In this document: piece by piece, positions 58,501 to 64,000 of the stretch
Position numbering within the stretch: position 1 is the first letter of the stretch
How the letters are laid out: each line of letters begins with the position of its first letter
DNA from: Patescibacteria group bacterium
GTDB taxonomy: Bacteria > Patescibacteriota > Patescibacteriia > 2-12-FULL-60-25
Reading direction: 5' to 3'
DNA length: 64,000 nt
Assembly: GCA_018061755.1 (NCBI GenBank)
Contig: JAGOTP010000001.1
Location: 1-64,000 of the forward strand
The notes under the pieces: generated by a model
What the model was told of the DNA's origin: nothing
Databases searched by the model: none
The model's input: the letters and a program-made list of their open reading frames with translations, nothing else
Made by a program: the position numbers and the translations under genes

Positions 58501-59185
58501 AGAAGGCGGCGTCAAAATGTCGAAGTCGAAGGGGAACGTTGTGAATCCAGATGATGTCGTCAAAGAGTATGGTGCGGATGTCTTTCGTCTCTATGAAATG
58601 TTCATTGGTCCGTATGATCAGAAAGCGCCTTGGGATACGAACGGTGTGGAAGGGGTGCGGCGCTTCATGGATCGTGTGTGGTACGTGTTCCATCAGCCAC
58701 AGGTGACGGACCGGGCCGTTCCGTCTGACCTTGAAACGCTCTATCATCAGACGATCAAGAAGGTCACGGATGGGATCGATAATCTGCAGTTCAACACGCC
58801 GGTTTCACAGATGATGATCTTGGCCAACGCTTACCAGGAATTTGGTTGTGTACCGACGGCGCATCGTGATGGGTTCATGCAAGTACTCGCACCGTATGCG
58901 CCACACGTGGCAGAAGAGTTATGGCAGGAAGAGGGTCATACCTTTTCGATTCATCGCGCAGGCTGGCCGACCTATGACACGACGAAGTTGGTATCTGATA
59001 CGTTCGAACTGGTCATTCAAGTCAATGGAAAAGTTCGTGACAAAGTGACCGTTCCGCAAGATATTAGTGAAGAAGCGGCCAAGAAGCTGGCACTCGAATC
59101 AGAGGCGGTGCAGAAGTGGTTGGGAGCGGATGGGCCAAAGAAAGTAGTGTATGTGAAGGGGAGATTGGTGAGTGTGGTTGTATAA
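55517..59185 (+). CDS. leuS: Leucyl-tRNA synthetase with inserted HAM1-like and alpha/beta-hydrolase domains
   Basis: A 1222-aa protein; about 820 residues are ordinary bacterial LeuRS. HIGH is HVGH (55-58), the first zinc knuckle CPKC starts at C165, editing-domain TTRPDT follows at about 454, HDERD is 555-559, and KMSKS begins at K1000; the C-terminal domain ends VKGRLVSVVV. Insert 1 (about 243-448) replaces the short link between AEIAFRI and the TTRPDT strand: LLVATNNKSKF (T251), ENASLKAAAYAK (E294) and MDSGLFI (D315) are RdgB/HAM1 signatures. Insert 2 (about 663-856) follows CEAC (656-659): ALLIHGFSGS, GHSIGA (Ser732), SDDA (D811/D812) and GKGHFQ (His837), a complete RBBP9/YdeN-like triad; LeuRS resumes at GWIPVPDAQLPV. 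Extended -10 TGGTACGCT is 14 nt before the ATG. Confidence 0.96.
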   Translation: MNPRTIETIHEMEAKWQKTWAEAGTYTAKTGNPAAKQDKFYGLVEFPYPSGEGLHVGHPRSYTAIDLVTRKRRMEGKNVLYPMGWDAFGLPTENFAIKHKIRPADATKRNIGNFTRQIKSLGFGFDWTREVDTTDPKYYKWTQWQFLQFVKAGLAYKAKSTINWCPKCKIGLANEEAQGGVCERCGSPVEKREKAQWMIKISKYADRLIDDLQTVDYLDKIAAQQVNWIGRSEGAEIAFRIPRFKKLLVATNNKSKFYRVKILLTAVLPSIEIVSPEDIGLEAIEVKEGSNMRENASLKAAAYAKLTDLPILGMDSGLFIQGEPDLDPTSPKRNALGDVDESTLTQEEKAGKMDAFWRGIAAKHGGEVEGYWHDISVLRLPDGTEICEEDKREIILTDHREGKMDIYLPVRGLYRVKSTGQYVADMIHDEEIHVELGPFTHALKKLCSEEVRVFTTRPDTLFGVTYVTLAPEHGLVQQWLNQDSVQNADAVRAYIETVKGKTDMERTAETKEKTGIALEGIYVINPANGQTVPVWIADYVLAGYGTGAVMAVPAHDERDFAFAKQHGLPIRHVVFPDQGLGVHVGNTEQPTECFTSEGMTSLSGFLNDLKTAEAKEVMISWLETHNAGKRLKTYKLRDWVFSRQRYWGEPIPLVHCEACAKKKQKALLIHGFSGSAEKGWFPSIKAELEAQGYEVFAPSMSMTGGPTVEVWMELLKPYMEQLGEDDVVVGHSIGARAAVEMLERTGKKIDRLVLVAPAIGEYPVARYEQRLKDEPQRKADFDFLREFWRKPIDWKRVESLVGSAVVMWSSDDAIIQKPTHTIYPAGWLLQSYEGKGHFQEADQPELLEHIVAHKTTGWIPVPDAQLPVTLPEVEAYEPTDTGESPLAKIDAWVNTTCPKCGGPATRETDTMPNWAGSSWYFLRYCDPQNDQQFASPEALKYWLPIDLYNGGMEHTTLHLLYSRFWHKFLYDMGYIPEECGSEPYAMRRSHDMILGEGGVKMSKSKGNVVNPDDVVKEYGADVFRLYEMFIGPYDQKAPWDTNGVEGVRRFMDRVWYVFHQPQVTDRAVPSDLETLYHQTIKKVTDGIDNLQFNTPVSQMMILANAYQEFGCVPTAHRDGFMQVLAPYAPHVAEELWQEEGHTFSIHRAGWPTYDTTKLVSDTFELVIQVNGKVRDKVTVPQDISEEAAKKLALESEAVQKWLGADGPKKVVYVKGRLVSVVV

Positions 59186-59223
59186 TCGAACCTGCGCAGT
59201 CTTAATTTCTAAACAATAATTAT

Positions 59224-59601
59224 ATGATCGACCACGTTGGCGTAACTGTGTCTGACATCGTGCGTGCCCGCGCCTTCTATTTAGCCGCTTTAGCACCACT
59301 CGGTTACAGCGTACTGATGGAAGGGGAGGGCTATTGCGGAATTGGTCAAACAAGCGGCGAGCATGCCTGGATTGGAACCATTTGGTTGAACACTAAAGAT
59401 GGGCTTACACCAAACCACATCGCCTTCCGCGTAAATGATCGCGCCACAGTTGATACGTTCTATAAAGCTGCCTTGGCGGCTGGAGGAAAAGATAACGGTG
59501 CTCCAGGCGTCCGCGCTCACTATCATGAAAACTACTATGCGGCGTTTGTGTTAGATCAGGACGGGAACAATGTTGAAGTCGTGTGTCATAAAGCGGAATA
59601 A
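59224..59601 (+). CDS. VOC/glyoxalase-family protein
   Basis: A 125-aa single VOC domain: MIDHVGVTVSDIVRARAFYLAALAPLGY at the N-terminus (His4 metal ligand), NHIAFRVNDRATVDTFYKAALAAGG, and the closing YYAAFVLDQDGNNVEVVCH with the Glu ligand. The family includes glyoxalases, dioxygenases and resistance proteins; the substrate is unknown. It follows leuS with a short AT-rich gap. Confidence 0.9.
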   Translation: MIDHVGVTVSDIVRARAFYLAALAPLGYSVLMEGEGYCGIGQTSGEHAWIGTIWLNTKDGLTPNHIAFRVNDRATVDTFYKAALAAGGKDNGAPGVRAHYHENYYAAFVLDQDGNNVEVVCHKAE

Positions 59602-59616
59602 ATCTCCCTAAAACGT

Positions 59617-59657
59617 CGCGCGCCCCGGCTGCCAAGGAATGGCGGCCGGGGCGTTTG
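59617..59657 (-). terminator. Terminator of the 219-aa cassette gene
   Basis: CGCCCCGGC (59621-59629) pairs with GCCGGGGCG (59645-59653), extended by inner TGCCA/TGGCG pairing. It also lies in the right place to stop the VOC gene. Confidence 0.75.
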
Positions 59658-59677
59658 AGTTTGGCTGATGAGATCCG

Positions 59678-60337
59678 TCAGCCGCGTAACGCGCCCAGCT
59701 CGACGAACAGGAAGTTGGCGAGCTTGGGCGTCGGGTGGACGAGGCAGCCCTCGTCGTCGTACGAGAAGCGGACGAGGTCGCGTGCCTTGAGACCGGCGTA
59801 GCCGATGCCGAGCTCGCCCGCATCGTCACGATCTCTCACCAGGCTCTTCAACCTGCGCGGACCCCAGCTCTTGGCGTCCGTGCAGGAGTCGAGGAGCAGC
59901 GTGAGGGCGAGCGGCTCGAAGGGGCGGGCATTGTCGAGGGCCTCCATCAGACGATGGTGCTCGATCTTGCGCGGCTGGCAGAGGAAGCGAAAGCTATCCT
60001 CGATCAGGGGCTCGACGAGATTGATGCCGGCCTCCGTGAGGGCGACGCTCCCATCCTCGCCCAGCTTCAGGTAACGCCGCATGATCGGCTCCGCGATCTC
60101 GGCGCGCAGGAATTCCCGAGCGGAATCCGGCGACATCTGCGGAACGAGCCGGCACTGGAGCTGGGCGACTTCGTCGAGAGGGACTTGTCGGCTCCAGCCC
60201 TCGATGGTGTCAGCGCAGAGCGTGACGACGTTCGCGAGCAGCAGGGGTTGAACCCCATACTGGAGCAGTCCTTGCCGGACGGCTCTTTCGAGACGTTCAG
60301 GGGTGATGGGTGCCGGAGGCGTGTATGGAATGTACAT
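59678..60337 (-). CDS. GC-rich cassette protein (219 aa), related to the one at 54662
   Basis: Family not recognised. Helical with possible winged-helix units: GEDGSVALTEAGINLVEPLIED resembles the corresponding block of the 237-aa protein, and LKARDLVRFSYDDEGCLVHPTPKLANFLF suggests a second wing. AAGGAG lies 9 nt before the ATG; TTGACG-16-TAAGAT (60392-60419) is a clear promoter. Together with the gene at 54662 it flanks leuS and the VOC gene. Confidence 0.7.
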   Translation of the reverse strand: MYIPYTPPAPITPERLERAVRQGLLQYGVQPLLLANVVTLCADTIEGWSRQVPLDEVAQLQCRLVPQMSPDSAREFLRAEIAEPIMRRYLKLGEDGSVALTEAGINLVEPLIEDSFRFLCQPRKIEHHRLMEALDNARPFEPLALTLLLDSCTDAKSWGPRRLKSLVRDRDDAGELGIGYAGLKARDLVRFSYDDEGCLVHPTPKLANFLFVELGALRG

Positions 60338-60391
60338 TCGAACCTTCTCCTTCGGTGCGTTATCCGTAGAACCGCTCCACGGAAACAGCTC

Positions 60392-60419
60392 ATCTTACGT
60401 AAAATGAGAAGATCGTCAA
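60392..60419 (-). promoter_or_regulatory. TTGACG promoter of the 219-aa cassette
   Basis: Minus strand: TTGACG (60419-60414), 16-nt spacer, TAAGAT (60397-60392). Confidence 0.65.
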
Positions 60420-60485
60420 GAGTTTGTTGCCTTTTTCTGTCATTTGAGCCAACGGAGTAGAGAAGAGCTTTTCCTCTCTTCTTCT

Positions 60486-61754
60486 ATGACGTCACTTCCT
60501 CGCGGGTCGGCGGTGGGTTGTGTTTTGATGGGTGTATTGTCAGGGATTGTCTTACATAGCCTTGTGCCTTGGCATGAATGGGAAATGAGTACCTGGCTAC
60601 CAGTGCTCACCTTATTTGGATTGGCTGGTATCTTGTGGCGTCTTCCTAAGACAGCGAATTATCATCGTGAATTGTTAGTGATAATTGGTTTGCTGATTGG
60701 TCTTGTCCGTTTTCAGTCAACACAGAATCTGCAACCGCGTGAGATAAAGCCCCTTGATCCAGATGGATTGATCTCGAATGAATTTTCGTTGCAGTCAGCT
60801 GATCAGCTCAGCCCGCGACATTGGACGGGACGTTTGCGAACCGAGCTGACGCATCGTTCCAATAGATTATTTCCTCAGGATGAGTCGGGTTTGCTGGTGG
60901 GAATTCTGTACGGCGATAAACAATTACCACCCGATCTGAAAGCGGTGTTTCGTAAAATTGGGACGAGTCACATCATGGCAGTCTCTGGATCGAATGTGAC
61001 AATCGTTATTGGTTGTTTGTTGTCACCACTTTTGTGGGCAGGTTTGGGACGGAGAAGTGCTTATGTAATTGCAAGTATTGGAATTTTTCTGTTTGTGTTG
61101 CTCGCGTTGCCATCGGCATCTGTCGCGCGTGCGGCTTTCATGGGCTGGCTCATTATGACAGCCCCGATGGTTGGACGTTTGGTTAATTTCTATCGTTTGT
61201 TATTGATCGCGGCCTTTGCTTACGCCTGGTGGCAGCCTTGGGCGCTTCTCTATGATCCCAGCTACGCATTATCGTTTCTCGCGATGATTGGGCTTGGGAC
61301 GTATGGTCGTTTGATTGACGAGAAAATAAGCAAATACATTCGTTCACCGCTTTTTCGAGAAATCATCGCATCGAATATTGGAGCGACTTTGCTGACAACG
61401 CCATATGGCTTGTGGGCGTTTCGTCAGGTGAGCTTGATCGGTGTCTTCGCGAACCTGGCGATCTTGCCTTGGATTCCTTGGACCATGGCCTTCGGAGCGA
61501 TTGCACTTCTTTTTCCTCGTCTGCCTTGGCTTGCGATTCCAGCTTCAGCTTGTTTGCGTTTGGTGCTGGGACTCTCGAAACTCTTCGGTCAGATCCCCGT
61601 CGGAAGTTGGTCAAAATTATCCACATCTCTAGGTCTCATGGGGACTCTCTATGCTGTGCTCTATCTTCTTTGGCGCTGTGTTAAGAGAAGAAAAACACTT
61701 ATCCACGGGATCAACGGTTCACTTGTGGAAAGAATGCAAAGAATTCTGTCCTAA
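60486..61754 (+). CDS. ComEC/Rec2-like competence channel protein
   Basis: A 422-aa protein from the ATG at 60486, behind a pyrimidine-rich CTCTCTTCTTCT; a TTG at 60444 is open but unneeded. ComEC core: SGLLVGILYGDKQLPPDLKAVFRKIGTSHIMAVSGSNV (about 133-170), then membrane helices with ASVARAAFMGWLIM and LLTTPYGLWAFRQVSLIGVFANLAILP. ComEC forms the inner-membrane channel for single-stranded DNA uptake. The protein lacks the C-terminal metallo-beta-lactamase domain of full-length ComEC. A perfect DnaA box (61617-61625) occurs inside the gene. Confidence 0.88.
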   Translation: MTSLPRGSAVGCVLMGVLSGIVLHSLVPWHEWEMSTWLPVLTLFGLAGILWRLPKTANYHRELLVIIGLLIGLVRFQSTQNLQPREIKPLDPDGLISNEFSLQSADQLSPRHWTGRLRTELTHRSNRLFPQDESGLLVGILYGDKQLPPDLKAVFRKIGTSHIMAVSGSNVTIVIGCLLSPLLWAGLGRRSAYVIASIGIFLFVLLALPSASVARAAFMGWLIMTAPMVGRLVNFYRLLLIAAFAYAWWQPWALLYDPSYALSFLAMIGLGTYGRLIDEKISKYIRSPLFREIIASNIGATLLTTPYGLWAFRQVSLIGVFANLAILPWIPWTMAFGAIALLFPRLPWLAIPASACLRLVLGLSKLFGQIPVGSWSKLSTSLGLMGTLYAVLYLLWRCVKRRKTLIHGINGSLVERMQRILS

Positions 61755-62361
61755 GACAGTGAACACATAAATTTTCCTCAATAAGAAATGGAACATATTA
61801 TTGGTACTCTTCTCATGTACGTTTGTTCAGTCGCTGATTTACAAAATGCATTTGTAAAGTACGAGTTTGACGCAATGGCAAATTTTCTTGATTGTTAATG
61901 TAAGGTCGCAAGACCGGACACGAGTCAGACGAGAGTGGCGAAACGAGAGAACGGAATGAAGTGCGGAGGTAGACGTGAGGACATTACCGGCTTCACGTTG
62001 TACCGATCGAAGGCATGAGCTGCGTTCGATGGATCTTTGGGATGCTTCGTGCCGATTCTCCATCCTGGAATCAATTCAGTTGGTGCTGCATACGGACAAG
62101 AATAGTCGTTACGGCGAAGATTTTTACTCCCGCAGGCATTGATTGGAAGATTGTTCTGCAAGTAGTGGAACGCTTGATGAAAGGCCACGTCTGAATGTGC
62201 AAAAGAGGCTAGGCGGCGGATGTACCGACCCGTTCGCCGCCCTTCCTCTTCGGTCACGCCATCGTTCTTTGGGGTATTTCTGTGCACCTTACTGCATCCG
62301 TAACGCGTAGCGGATGCACCTGGGATGTCCAGCAACAGACGCGAGAAGGTCAAGGTCGGTC
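61755..62361. other. Gap with one doubtful ORF
   Basis: AT-rich to about 61900, with TTGACG at 61868-61873 and a GATTGT 17 nt on, a possible promoter for the gene at 62362. The rest carries the doubtful minus ORF (61925-62353) and a hairpin GCATCCG/CGGATGC at 62287-62310. Confidence 0.5.
61925..62353 (-). CDS. Doubtful ORF (up to 142 aa)
   Basis: Opens with TTG at 62353 or GTG near 62285, with no ATG before the last 18 residues and no clear ribosome site. The sequence SFAHSDVAFHQAFHYLQNN is protein-like and the composition is moderate, but nothing confirms it. It could be a leader RNA of the plus-strand gene instead. Confidence 0.25.
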   Translation of the reverse strand: MTFSRLLLDIPGASATRYGCSKVHRNTPKNDGVTEEEGRRTGRYIRRLASFAHSDVAFHQAFHYLQNNLPINACGSKNLRRNDYSCPYAAPTELIPGWRIGTKHPKDPSNAAHAFDRYNVKPVMSSRLPPHFIPFSRFATLV

Positions 62362-64000
62362 ATGGGTCTCAAGCGTGAAAAACTGTCTCTCAATTATCTC
62401 GAACTGCTCTTCAGCTGCTTCGTCCAGTTCGTCCTCATCTTCGGCCTCATGCATTTCTCGGGCTGCAAGGAAGGATACGTGGAGGGTATACCGGGCGGCG
62501 ACACGGTGACCCAGTCGATTGTCGACTGCACCGTATCGACCGTGCGCTATCCGACGACGGAAAGCGAGTTCCTGCGCCTCTACGGCGGTCGTACGTTCCT
62601 GGTCGACGACGTACACATCGGTCGCGATATCGATCTGCGCGAAGGAACACCCATCTATCCGATCGCCTGCGGCACGCTGCGCTTCTATCGCGCAGCCAAT
62701 GGGTACGGAACGCTGGTCGCCGTGGTCGAACACCATCTGCCGGCGCCGATCAGGCTCAGAAACGGTCTGGGTGAGGAGGTGTCGGTTCAGGACTTCCTGT
62801 CGATCTACGGCCATCTGCGTGCAACGTCTCTGCGCACGGGCGGAACGAGTCTGTCCTGGCGGGATGGTGATACGGTGCAGACCAATCAGATCATCGGTTA
62901 CGTGCAGCACGCGGCCGACAACGGTGACGGGGAAGAGCACCTGCATCTCGGCATCAGGCTGCAGACCGCTACTGAAGCAGCGCGTAGCCATCCCACAACC
63001 TGGTTTGCTGGCTACGATCGAGATCGAACTCAACGACGATGGTATGCGGATCCGGCGCTTTTCATGAATGCGCTTCTGCGTCGTTCGGTCATGACATCGA
63101 CGTCTACCTGGCACCCGACGGGTACGGTGCTCTCGATCATGGGGCAAACCTGGTATGTCGCTTCCGAGCAGATCGTGACGCGTCTGCCGGATGATCTCCT
63201 GCAAAGCGAACGGCTCACAAGTCGTATCGTGCAGAGCGTGCCGGCTGAACTGGCTTGCTTTACCGAAGTGGGTTTTTCCCTCGAGCGAACCGGTGGTCAT
63301 CGTCTGGTGCGTTTCGACGGAATGTCAACGGTCTATGAGTATACAGATGCTCCTTCGCTGCGGCGTTTCACCTTCCTCGCGCAACATGCCTTCGACAGCT
63401 GGGGCTGGACTGCCTCGCAGGTGGCTCAGCGTCCAGCGAGTGAACGAATGGCCTTTCTCGAGCGCTATCGTGACGTCGGTTCACGCCGACTGCGCGATGG
63501 GTCGCTCGTGAAGGTCATCGGACGCAGCGATGTCTATGTCGTTTCAGAAGGTCGACGGCGTCCGATCTTCGACTGGCCGACGTTTCTCGCTCTCGGGTAT
63601 GACGAAGCTTGGATCATCGAGGTAGATTCCTCCGTTCTCGATGTCCTGGCTGGTCCGCTCGGTGAGGTGATTCGACCGGAAGATCTGCGTCGTTGCCGCG
63701 GCATGATGTCGACCGTTCCTCCGCCTCCGGCCACGAGTATGGATGCGAGCGTTCCGCCGGTCGATGCAGTGATCGTTCCCGACGTGGTGGTCATGGATAT
63801 CGGCAGGGATGCCGTACTCGATCTATCTGCGATCATCGATGTGGGATCTGATCACACCCCTTCTGCGGATGTGTCCAGTGTCATGGATGTTACGTCTCTC
63901 GTGGATAATGCAGTCATTCCTCCAACGGATGCTGCCTGCATGGATCCGCCGCGTGATGCGACAGGCCCTTCGCTGGATGTGAGTATGGTGGCGGATGTTG
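62362..64000 (+). CDS. Large exported M23-peptidase protein with Asp/Val/Pro-rich tail (3' end outside window)
   Basis: At least 546 codons, no stop before the window ends. The start ATG has AAGG 6 nt upstream. An N-terminal hydrophobic segment (about 13-31) ends MHFSGC, a possible lipobox. The M23/LytM domain follows: VHIGRDIDL (zinc His/Asp), SIYGHLRATSL, TVQTNQIIGYVQHAADNG and EEHLHLGI (HxH), so the zinc site looks complete. Two copies of a VYVV-type surface repeat come next (TWYVASEQIVTRLPDDLL, VYVVSEGRRRPIFDWPTFLALGY). From about 450 the chain becomes low-complexity DASVPPVDAVIVPDVVV, a stalk-like tail. GC-rich codons, unlike the neighbouring comEC gene. Confidence 0.85.
   Translation, partial: MGLKREKLSLNYLELLFSCFVQFVLIFGLMHFSGCKEGYVEGIPGGDTVTQSIVDCTVSTVRYPTTESEFLRLYGGRTFLVDDVHIGRDIDLREGTPIYPIACGTLRFYRAANGYGTLVAVVEHHLPAPIRLRNGLGEEVSVQDFLSIYGHLRATSLRTGGTSLSWRDGDTVQTNQIIGYVQHAADNGDGEEHLHLGIRLQTATEAARSHPTTWFAGYDRDRTQRRWYADPALFMNALLRRSVMTSTSTWHPTGTVLSIMGQTWYVASEQIVTRLPDDLLQSERLTSRIVQSVPAELACFTEVGFSLERTGGHRLVRFDGMSTVYEYTDAPSLRRFTFLAQHAFDSWGWTASQVAQRPASERMAFLERYRDVGSRRLRDGSLVKVIGRSDVYVVSEGRRRPIFDWPTFLALGYDEAWIIEVDSSVLDVLAGPLGEVIRPEDLRRCRGMMSTVPPPPATSMDASVPPVDAVIVPDVVVMDIGRDAVLDLSAIIDVGSDHTPSADVSSVMDVTSLVDNAVIPPTDAACMDPPRDATGPSLDVSMVADV

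Noticed and set aside
62350-63300. 316-codon open frame on the minus strand
   Set aside because: It lies opposite the M23 peptidase, whose plus-strand frame has intact zinc motifs; high GC keeps the reverse frame open. The translation is Arg/His-rich and shows no domain.
1-64000. CRISPR array or recognisable IS element
   Set aside because: No regularly spaced direct repeats and no transposase-like DDE protein were found. The GTAA tandem at 7098 is a simple repeat.
1-64000. UGA recoding (as in Gracilibacteria or Absconditabacteria)
   Set aside because: UGA ends genes at natural domain ends (for example 18867-18869) and none of the core genes has in-frame UGA.

Overview
The window reads as a chromosomal segment of a Candidate Phyla Radiation (Patescibacteria) bacterium. 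The grounds are large secreted proteins of types common in that group, many short unrecognised genes, standard stop codons, and core genes scattered rather than clustered. No rRNA or marker phylogeny is available here, so a finer placement (Uhrbacteria- or Magasanikbacteria-like) would be a guess. Core functions present: polA, holA, rpsT, rpsO, pnp, leuS, lspA, a DksA-type zinc-finger protein, a ComM/YifB ATPase, a ComEC-like channel and four tRNAs (Cys, Arg-CCU, Ala-CGC, Ala-GGC).

Layout. 1-6.5 kb: tRNA-Cys, polA, holA, a winged-helix gene, a TrmB-like regulator and rpsT. 6.8-8.1 kb: two tRNAs, three parS-like palindromes and a DnaA-box cluster in gene-free DNA, the best origin/partition candidate. 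8.2-19.6 kb: a block of secreted and membrane proteins with an O-antigen-ligase-like TPR protein. 19.7-37.5 kb: an accessory region of small mostly single-gene units (Nudix, methyltransferases, kinase, GNAT, ParB-like, lipoproteins and two HAD plus phosphotransferase pairs), with short repeats resembling tRNA 3' ends. 37.6-49.3 kb: a metalloprotease-like protein, an MFS permease, a LysM/M23 hydrolase, comM, lspA and dksA-like genes, then about 0.9 kb of coding-poor, hairpin-rich DNA that may encode a large structured RNA. 49.4-61.8 kb: pnp, a NYN protein, rpsO, leuS, a VOC protein and comEC. The window ends inside a GC-rich M23-peptidase gene.

Two expression styles are interleaved. Many host genes have a -10-like element 6-8 nt before the ATG and no Shine-Dalgarno sequence, as expected of leaderless mRNAs. 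Scattered among them are GC-richer single-gene units, nearly all on the minus strand, most with a Shine-Dalgarno sequence, several with a TTGACG-type -35 promoter, and a hairpin at the 3' end. They look like independently acquired cassettes.

The strongest novelty is LeuRS (1222 aa). It carries two extra domains inserted at separate points: a HAM1/RdgB-like NTP-pyrophosphatase fold at the start of the editing domain, and a complete RBBP9/YdeN-like serine hydrolase directly behind a CxxC zinc-knuckle pair.
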